Assembly: GCF_024868665.1 (NCBI RefSeq)
Contig: NC_079891.1
Coordinates: forward strand, 12,808,969-12,872,968
Direction: 5' to 3'
Length of the DNA stretch: 64,000 bases
DNA from: Triplophysa rosa
Lineage: Eukaryota; Chordata; Actinopteri; Cypriniformes; Nemacheilidae
Shown here piece by piece: positions 56,310 to 64,000 of the stretch. The notes beneath the pieces were generated by a model. The model did not search any database and was not told the origin of the DNA. It was given only the letters and a program-made list of their open reading frames with translations. The stretch's first letter is position 1, and each line of letters begins with the position of its first letter. The position numbers and the translations under genes were made by a program.

Positions 56310-57905
56310 TTTTCATTTGTGCTTTCCGAGTTTTCGTTTACGCTTCTCAATTTTTCGTTCGCCTTTCTGGCACAAATCTCACGTGTGGGCGGGATTTATG
56401 GCCACTTTACTCTCATTGGTTAATGAGATTTGGATTGACAGCTCCCTGACAAGGAAGTCGATACTGAAGACAGTACAGTGCAGTACAGTGCAACGAATCT
56501 TAGAGAACGATCTGCATGCTGTTATCTTTATTGTCTGTACTTAAAACTACTTTCTTATTTAGTTAGTATATTAGTAATTGGTATTTGAAGTTGGTAAATC
56601 ATGCGCGATTTGGATCCAAGCGTCCTCCTCCTCATCATTGTCCTCCTCACCCTCAGGTAAATGAATGTAATTCAGATAATAAAGAAAATCGCTAAAAGTT
56701 GTATTCCTGTACAGTAGCAATTCTGTCTTTACTTAGCTCGTTCATTGTGTGCTTTATACTTTCTGTCAGGTATTATTTTATGGACTGTAAGATTATTTTC
56801 TTAAAAAGGAACGAACAACTTGCATTATAACATCCAATAAAGACATGTTACAGATTATTGGGTTGTGAGAAATTAACGTGCTAAATGAAAACATTGCTGC
56901 ATAGTTACTACTGTACAGAGATTAAAACTTTTAGCGATTTTATTATCTCGATTACATAAATGTACCTGAGGGTGACTTGTGTCCAGCTGAGGAGGAGGAT
57001 GACGATGTCGCTCTTGCATACAGTTTCCTTTTAAAGAATTAAGTCCACTTTTAAGTCAAGTACTGTATCTTTCTTTTTAAACTCATGGTGAATGTACAGT
57101 ATTATACCCCTTTGTTTACATTCACAGAAAGTACACCTCATAAAACAGTACCAATACATTCAAATGACATTTATGTTTTTTAAACGCTACAACAAAACAC
57201 ATTCATAAGGTGACACAATTAGAGGCCTTTAGAATGTTTTATTAATTTAGTCTGTCTCTTGCAAACAACAATTTCATTATGTATTTACACACCTACATAA
57301 AACAGGTTAAGGAAAAGCAGAAGAGAGACTTCTTTAACTATAAACAAACATTTAAAGATAGAAACAATACATAAAATGCCACCACGATTATAATGTATAA
57401 ATTAGAAATATGAACTTGAAGCATAACACTTTATTGTATATCTCCTCAAAACTCACTAGGCATCTCGTTTTCCTGATATCATTGTAATTATAAATTATAG
57501 ACTGCTGTCTTGACGGCCTCTAGACCCACGTGTAGTTGTAAAACCTGCATGTGAATATGGCTAACGTTATCTATCCTGTCTTTACTCGACGTTAGCTTGT
57601 TGTTACGGCGTGATAGAGCCTGGAAGCGTGTCCTACTTTTAAGTGCGTGAAAGTTGGCAACCCTGCTAATATACTAACAAAATAAGAAAGTAATTTAAGT
57701 ACAAACACTAAAACAATACTATACAGAAAACCGCAAGCAGATTGCTCTCTAATCCGCTGCAGTGTCTTCAGTTTCGATTTCCTGGTCAGGAAGCTGTCAA
57801 TCCAAATCTCATTAACCAATGAGAGTAAAGTGGCCATAAATCCCACCCACACGTGAGATTTGAACGAAAAATTGAGAAGCGTAAACGAAAACTCGGAAAG
57901 CGCAA
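56310..57905. repeat. Large imperfect foldback (inverted repeat)
   Basis: The outer arms 56318-56575 and 57673-57905 are reverse complements at most positions (shared TTTCGTTTACGCTTCTCAAT and GGCCACTTTACTCTCATTGG). The inner arms 56627-56720 and 56925-57005 also pair (CCTCCTCCTC, CACCCTCAGGTA and ATCGCTAAAAGTT). The right arm contains an extra 57010-57665 ending in a hAT terminus. The frames at 56317 and 57592 are just these arms translated. Confidence 0.82.
57640..57665 (-). mobile_element. hAT terminus CAGGGTTGCCAACTTTCACG in the foldback arm
   Basis: Inverted terminus ending at 57665, followed by CTAATATA. In the other arm the sequence TATATTAG continues without interruption, so the hAT element entered after the foldback formed. 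Its other end is missing. Confidence 0.65.
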
Positions 57906-58244
57906 ATGATAAATATAGTGATAATGATCCATCTGAATTAATGTCGTGTTGAGCGAGCCTGTGAATCACAGAATGAGTCGTTGGAATCAGAATGTAAACG
58001 TTGTTGTTGCGGGAATATCTAAATCTTACCCGGATACAGCAATGCTATTTTCTGATTGGCTGTTCGGTAGCTATTTTTTTATTTGATTAGCTGGTGCGTG
58101 GCAGGGCCTTCTGAACTCTATGGGGAACTCACTTGATTCTTCTAATAGCGGCGCAACTTGGTGGGCGTTTTCCTGGAAATATCTCTGCGTGAGAAATACA
58201 AGGTGTGGCGTGTGAGCGTGTGAACGGGTTGAAATGCGTGTGTC

Positions 58245-58269
58245 TAATGCGTGAGACTTGAGAGCCCTG
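58245..58269 (-). mobile_element. hAT terminus CAGGGCTCTCAAGTCTCACG
   Basis: Inverted terminus ending at 58269, similar to that at 57665. The left partner was not found. Upstream sequence 57950-58240 probably belongs to it. Confidence 0.6.
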
Positions 58270-60800
58270 CGTTAAACACATAAATCTTCATTTACATTCA
58301 GTACTTACGCTCTGATTGTTGTCCATATTGAGTTGCTAGAAATGCGGTTCATCCATTTTGCAGGTGCGTTGTCAACTGCGTCTTAGCATCTTTCCCCCTT
58401 TCAGTGATATGTTTATATTTTTCTCTACTTAAAAGAAAATGAAGAATAGTTAGAATAATTAACACAAATAAGAATAATTAACACAAATGTTGCCTTTGTA
58501 GCACTATACATCTCTCTTTATAACTTTTTCACTGTCCTATACAGAAAAAAGGAAATGAACTAACAGAGCTTCAGTTTGTATTTTAATGTACAGTAACCAC
58601 GTCTTAACTTTAATGTTAAATTGCATTTGTTTTATTTTCATGTTTTCATAAAGGTCATAGTAATTTTGATAAGTCTTACCTCAGATATTCGAGCATTTCA
58701 GTTCCTGGGCTGGCGCAGCAGAGTTTCTAACGGTTTTGAGCTGGGCCACGGGCGCGAGAGACATTTGAACGCAAGACTTCGTTCGAGGCGAAGTGAAATA
58801 TCCCACTTTCGACCTCGCAGCGTTCCAGTCAAATACTTTACAGTTTCTTAATGTTTCGCACAAGTTAGCTCCGCGCTAATGTCACTGCAAGCATTTTGGA
58901 TCATGTAACGCGTCTCCATGCTTGATTGATCTGACCTGAGTTCATAAGTCCTATGTCCGACTATGAGCGCAGTTTCCGATGTTATTTCCAAGTAGTATAT
59001 GGGAAGAAGCATTCCGAGTTTGCTTGAACGTAGCAGTGGCTCTTGAACTCATAAGTCTATGTCATTTTTGATGTTTTGAAATAAAGTAAAACGATTGGAG
59101 ATGTATTTGTGTTTTTCATGGGGAAATGACATGTTTATTGTTTGAGATGGTGGTGTCCTTCTCTCAAATTGTTTGTGTATTTAATTTTTTAATATATTAA
59201 TCTTTAAATATGACTAATGTAAATGTAAACTAAATTAATTAATAAGAATAATAATAACATCAACAACTAAACAGCAGAAAATCTAGTCCATCTCAGAAAA
59301 GGGTCAAAAAGGAACCTTGTTAACAGGCCAGTTTCTAATTTGAACCCTTTTGCCACTATAGAGGTTCTAAAAAGAACTTCTAACAGTATACCAAATAACA
59401 AAGGGTTACTTATAGAACTTATAAGTTCAACTTTGAACCTTTTTGATTATTAAAAGTTCATATTTGAACTTTAAAGTTATTTTTTTAACTCTAAAGATTC
59501 AATCTCTTCTAAGAGTGTAGCTAAACCTGTACACCCACTTCTTGGAACAACATAAAGATCCAGGTGAAACATATTGTCAATAAATAAAAATAAACGAGGA
59601 TGTTTTAATGTATATTCTAGTCATTTGTTTTCTGCTTTTATACATTTATCGCAAAAAAAACCTGAAAATGAAACCATAGATATTTAAAGTAAAATAGTGA
59701 ACATTCTGAAATGTAACAGCAACCTTTAAGAGAAACCCAGATGGAGACTTTCCCCCTTTTTTATAATACTAACTCATCAGACTTTATCCTCTGTGTGTGC
59801 AAGACTGAACCCAGTCAATACATAAAACACATGAATTACTACCATACATTTTCTAAATATGTCACAAGTTGCAATTCTATAATTACTGTGTGGTCAGATG
59901 TACACACTGCATAACATTACACTACACCTCATACTGAAAGACCAAGCAAAATCCCTAATATTATGATATCTGAAATGTACCTGTATTGATGTGCAATAAA
60001 TGCCAAACTGTACAGTATAGGTTAAAAAAAGTTAAAGTAACTTTTGCCATGTAATGTAGGCTAAGCCATGCATATTTATTTGTAGTAGGCTATGACTTAT
60101 TGTAAGGCTCTATTTAACTTTTCAACCAACTGTTTTGGTTAGTTTGTGACATCACTCGACCCCATATCTTCTCTTGACCTAAATGCCACACGATAAGCTG
60201 AGGTCATAAAGTCAGCCCTCATAGACCAAGCTGGAGACATGGAGGCCGCCATAATTGTTTGGGGAATACTCGCGCATGCATAATTCACATGCGTATGACG
60301 TTATAATTTTTGGAAAACGCTGCCTTCAGAGTTTACACGGAAACAATAATGCCGTCGTTTTCAAAAACTTGCACTGAGATCTGTTTCCAGATTGCATTTT
60401 CAGTGTAAATGAACAGCTAAAACGCATAAAAAGTTTTCTTTTTTTAGTTAGTCTCGTGTAAATGGCCTCTCAGGCTAACACCATAAAACAGTTTTATTCT
60501 TAGCTTTTAGATAGAAAAGGACAAGAACTTGCTGAAAAAGAAATAATTTTATAGAACAAGTTGTACTTGTTGGACATCTAGTAGGAAACAAGCAGCTGAT
60601 TTGATCATAGCCTTTGATGCTTTATAAAATTGCTTTTATTAATGACTTGTTTCAATTATTTGCTAGTTAACACCTTAACTTTATTATCTTTGTATTTAAA
60701 TTAGCTGACAGTTGCTGCATCTATACTTATCAGTCTTAGTAAAGAGAGAACATTACATAATTTGTGCTACCACACAAAAGTACACACAGAAGAACAACAA
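58270..60800. other. Intergenic region between adgrv1 and arrdc3, no gene seen
   Basis: AT-rich, several short frames only (for example 58621-58851), none with a recognised domain. 59310-59500 repeats GAACCT/AAGTTC-type motifs and may be an old MITE. Confidence 0.45.
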
Positions 60801-63159
60801 AAGTTATATATATTTTGGAGGTTTGTTTATTTTCAAGGAAGAACTAAGACAGAAGTTAAAACAATTAGGAACATATATTTTCAATTATAATAACATCACA
60901 TAATAAATCACTGAAATGAAAGAATGAAACAAGACATAAAAAGACCACAGAGACCAAATGAACTCAAACAAGAAATATTGCACATCATCTCTGTAACATA
61001 CCATATTCCCACCACAGGTGTCAAGAGTTAAGCTTGAACATAGACTACAATAAAGGCCAAGTGTTGGACCACCGAAATGACAATGATCTTTTTGTGTTTA
61101 AGCTTATTCCTTCAATGGTGGCCATTTCTATTTATTTTAAAAACACTTCAGTAGGTAATTCTTCTGTGTATAATTATCTTGAATTATCAGGATTACCTAC
61201 AGTACTACTTTAGGGTGTTACAGCATTGTTCCCATAATAATTGAGATAAGTGGACCAGAGCTGTTTAAGACTCTTCGTCTGGAAAAACAAACATGAATGC
61301 CCATAGTTCTCATCAAATCCTATAACTGAAAACATAATTTACTGTAAACCTGGCATGTCAAACAATCAATGCTCGCTTTGAAGGACCTTTGACTTTCTTT
61401 TTTTGTCCATTGAAACTAAACAGTACTTAAAGACTGAAAACAACAGGATGATTAGTAAGGTTAACAAAGATGATAGCATGTTAAGTACTCAATGAAGGTC
61501 ACTTTTAAGACCACTTTGCAGTGATTTAAAAACTTGGTGAATCATAAACTGCACTTAACACACAAACTTATCCCACTATGCTTGTTAAGCAGGCCAAAAA
61601 CAGTTTAAAACATCTATCTTGTTTAATAGTGGAATGTCACATTCTCCAGACCTCAACCAAGATATGCATTTATAGCTTCAACTCAGTATAAAAGTGCTTA
61701 AGCAAGGTCAAGTATGTTCTGCCCCTAGGAAACATTGCTAGCTTAATGAGTTTTAAAAACAAATGTACAACTCATTTCAACAATATACGAAATAGTACTT
61801 GAGCCAAAATCCAGAGTCCTCTAGCTTTACAGCTTGGCTTTTTAAGTGTTTGTGTCATTCCTGGGGTACTTTCCAATTTCTAGCTCATTTCTTAAGTTTC
61901 TCCATCATATCTAGTTTCACTGGTCTGATGAGACATTTATAATGTAATATATGAATAGGAAACATAGACACAGACACAGAGACAAATGGGGCCTGCAGCA
62001 GGACAAGCAGGACAAAAAGGAATGCCATTAGTCATTGAAAGCTGCCTTGCAACTCTTCTCTTAATCTGTTTTTGAATATCGGATCAGATTTCTTTTTATA
62101 CTTTACCTAACTTAAACAGTGCAGAAGAACATATAGTCCACACCATTTAGTATTTTCATCATTTGGAGAATGAGATCGCCTGAGAGTGCATTTGTTCAAA
62201 CACAGGCTAAACAGAAACCTGCACTGCTATATTCTACAAACTCTTTAGGATGTTCGAGAGCAGCCTGCCTATTGCTCCACTCTGAGCTCACACATGGCTA
62301 GCAAGAGTTGGACTGCTTCTCTAGCACAAACCATTGTAACAAAGAGCAAACCATGTTTGGCTTAAAGGTATTCTAACTGTAGAATCTAAAATAAAGTGAA
62401 CATGCAAAAAAGAGAAGAAAAAAAATCAACACGAGTTATTGAGGCAATGTTGCAAAGTGCCTTCATATGGTCTGTTACCAAGCACAAGATTATTGTCTGT
62501 GTGCCCAGGAGGAAACACGTTAAACCTCAAAAGAGCTTAAACAAAATCAGTGCATTACATCAGTCATTAAAATCTTTCTCCTCCTAATCTTTTCTCTGCG
62601 TTGTTCATAAGTTGTGTGGATAAGTTGTGTGGATAAAAAAGACTACTCCAACAACTAGGTCCAACAAAGCGAGAGGCTGCACACTGAAATAAAAAATATA
62701 TATCAGCGAGTCGCAACTCAAGTGAGGAAAACAAATGTGCAAAAATGAACAGAGGCAAGAATACGATGATTAGTTTCTCTCAGTTGTACTGTGAGTGGCT
62801 GTAGTTGTAGTGTTTTCCTACATTTCTCTTCTTGGAAATGGTCTGTTATGCTGTTCTTTGTCAACCCTGACAGAAAAACATTAGCAACGTAACTACTATG
62901 ACAAAGCTCTGCAGGACTTATCAGACAAGGTGTGTCCCATCCACAGGGGCATGACACAGACAAGCTTTTGTGTCTGTGAATCTCCGGGTTGGGCTGGCAG
63001 CAATTTGCCAGTGACTTCCTGCATCCTTCAGGATTTTCCCATTTCCCAGTTTGTTTTCTCTCAGTGGTGCCAGCAAAGTGAACAAATGCTGTCACAGAGA
63101 GACAAACAACTATGAAAGCTCATAAAGCCCAACTGCTTTAGACTCGTTTCATGCATTTC
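60801..63159 (-). other. arrdc3: Presumed arrdc3 3' UTR
   Basis: Sequence downstream of the arrdc3 stop codon has no transposon termini, in contrast to the rest of the window. A - strand AATAAA lies at 60826-60831. The length fits the long 3' UTR known for this gene, but the end is inferred. Confidence 0.45.
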
Positions 63160-63228
63160 TCAGCGTGATGGGCAGGTGTGAAGTCTCTGCTCTACAGCTG
63201 ACATAGCTTCATCTGGATGTGGATCAAT
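63160..63228 (-). CDS. arrdc3: arrdc3 last coding exon
   Basis: On the - strand acceptor TGCCTTCAG precedes IDPHPDEAMSAVEQRLH and the ending TCPSR, with stop TGA at 63162-63160. Human ARRDC3, from memory, ends IDPNPDQ...SCPSR. It is an alpha-arrestin adaptor that links NEDD4-family ubiquitin ligases to membrane cargo such as beta2-adrenergic receptor. The exon adds 22 residues in phase 0. Confidence 0.93.
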   Translation of the reverse strand: MDPHPDEAMSAVEQRLHTCPSR

Positions 63229-63373
63229 CTGAAGGCAAGAAATACAGTAGATAAAAAGTGTAACAATGCAAGCTATAAACATACAATAATGGCTCATGAA
63301 GTTTAATGCCAGTGATATTGATGGAAGCGGTTTGCGGACAGAAATGTCAAGAATACACGTGCTAAAAACTTAC

Positions 63374-63516
63374 CTCAGAGTAGGGTGGAGGAGGTCTGAA
63401 GCGGAACTCCTGGATGTAGGCGAATAGTGGGCCATCAAAGTTCTCCCGGCCTGAGGACACTTCCAGACAGCCCTGTCGCTGCTCTTCTGTTACTATCTCT
63501 GCATAGGCTGGTGGAG
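63374..63516 (-). CDS. arrdc3: arrdc3 penultimate coding exon with two PPxY motifs
   Basis: Acceptor ATATGCAG at 63517-63518, donor GAG followed by GTAAGT at 63373. It completes an Ala codon and reads PPAYAEIVTEEQRQGCLE, then GPLFAYIQEFRFRPPPPYSE. PPAY and PPPY are WW-domain ligands for NEDD4-type ligases and are characteristic of ARRDC1-4. PLFAYIQEFRF identifies ARRDC3. The arrestin N and C domains are encoded by exons to the right of the window. The gene faces adgrv1 tail to tail, as in human. Confidence 0.95.
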
Positions 63517-63612
63517 CTGCATATAGCAAATGTTAACAGTTACCATGCCAACCACGTGACCCGCTTCTTCTCAATTTACAATTTGAGCTCCATTTCTTCT
63601 TCTGGTGTCTAG

Positions 63613-64000
63613 TAGGGTTGCACGGTGTACCGGTGCTACGGTAGCATCGCGATGCTAAAGCTTCAAAATACCCGCAATGCCTCTCTATTTTTGAAACGGT
63701 AGTACCGTAGTTAATGTTTCATATGCGCATTAATATTTATTTGAACACTTGTATCTGCCTTATTGCGGTGTTTATCTCCAAAATGAATGTGTGTTTTGAA
63801 TGTCTGGGAGGAGTTAATGATTCAAATTGGTGATTTGAACGAGTTGGTTAAATGATTCACTAACTCAGTGGAAAATTGACGCCACCTACTGGCCGTTTTA
63901 GTTCTGCATTTAAAGTAAGCCTAATATTTCCCTTTATAAAGACTGCTGTATCAATTAAATTTGTCCAACATTTGAATTAGTTCCTACGTGAAAAATGATC
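63613..64000. mobile_element. hAT-like MITE in arrdc3 intron, cut by window end
   Basis: Begins TAGGGTTGCACGGTGTACCG with CGGTAGCATCGCGATGCTAAAGC-type dyads, a common vertebrate hAT terminus. The right end is outside the window. Confidence 0.6.

Noticed and set aside
1..64000. tRNA, rRNA or snRNA genes
   Set aside because: No cloverleaf with A/B boxes or other known RNA gene could be recognised by eye; a covariance-model search would be decisive.

Overview
This is eukaryotic DNA from a ray-finned fish, most likely a cyprinid. The evidence is a spliced vertebrate gene pair and a dense mix of DIRS, L2, Ty3/Gypsy, hAT, PIF-Harbinger and TTAA-flanked MITE sequences typical of those genomes. No bacterial, organellar or CRISPR sequence is present. 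The window is not contiguous: there is an 816-base run of N at 5999-6814 and a single N at 10552.

Host genes: only two are recognisable, and both are partial. The last three coding exons of adgrv1 (gpr98/vlgr1, the very large adhesion GPCR of Usher syndrome type 2C) lie on the + strand at 25432-25620, 38915-39089 and 39203-39321. They encode the end of the seventh membrane helix, the cytoplasmic tail and the terminal PDZ-binding motif. The last two coding exons of arrdc3 (alpha-arrestin) lie on the - strand at 63374-63516 and 63160-63228. They carry two PPxY motifs and the C-terminus. The two genes converge, as ADGRV1 and ARRDC3 do in human, so this is a conserved microsyntenic block.

Region by region. 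1-1087 is the 3' end of a DIRS retrotransposon. 2029-18287 looks like one large hAT-like element with an imperfect 8-bp target duplication. It contains an L2 LINE fragment, a ~106-bp satellite at the gap, a solo LTR, an almost identical 1.54-kb duplication split by the single N, and a nearly complete 6.1-kb DIRS element (12148-18264, - strand). 19773-21676 is a broken chromodomain Ty3/Gypsy element and 22773-23193 is another solo LTR. The 13.3-kb adgrv1 intron (25621-38914) holds a non-autonomous hAT, a 2.6-kb LTR element lacking pol, and an L2 LINE whose 3' tail is split by a second DIRS element. After adgrv1 come a DIRS fragment, a long - strand L2 LINE, a third long DIRS copy, a hAT element with a nearly intact spliced transposase, a PIF-Harbinger-like MITE, a deleted hAT transposase, a foldback element and the presumed arrdc3 3' UTR.

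The strongest story is the DIRS family. Three internal complementary regions read as exact head-to-tail joins of the two element ends around a GTT/AAC core. Two insertions sit in recognisable host repeats at that same trinucleotide, one with a related unoccupied site in the same window. This supports circular DNA integrated by a tyrosine recombinase. The inverted repeats also carry a compact CCAAT, octamer, GC-box and TATA promoter pointing inward from both ends. Two defective copies share lesions, which suggests a mobilised non-autonomous lineage. I found no evidence for an entirely new type of system. The DIRS mechanism, its promoter and its methyltransferase-like segment are the best candidates for a second look.
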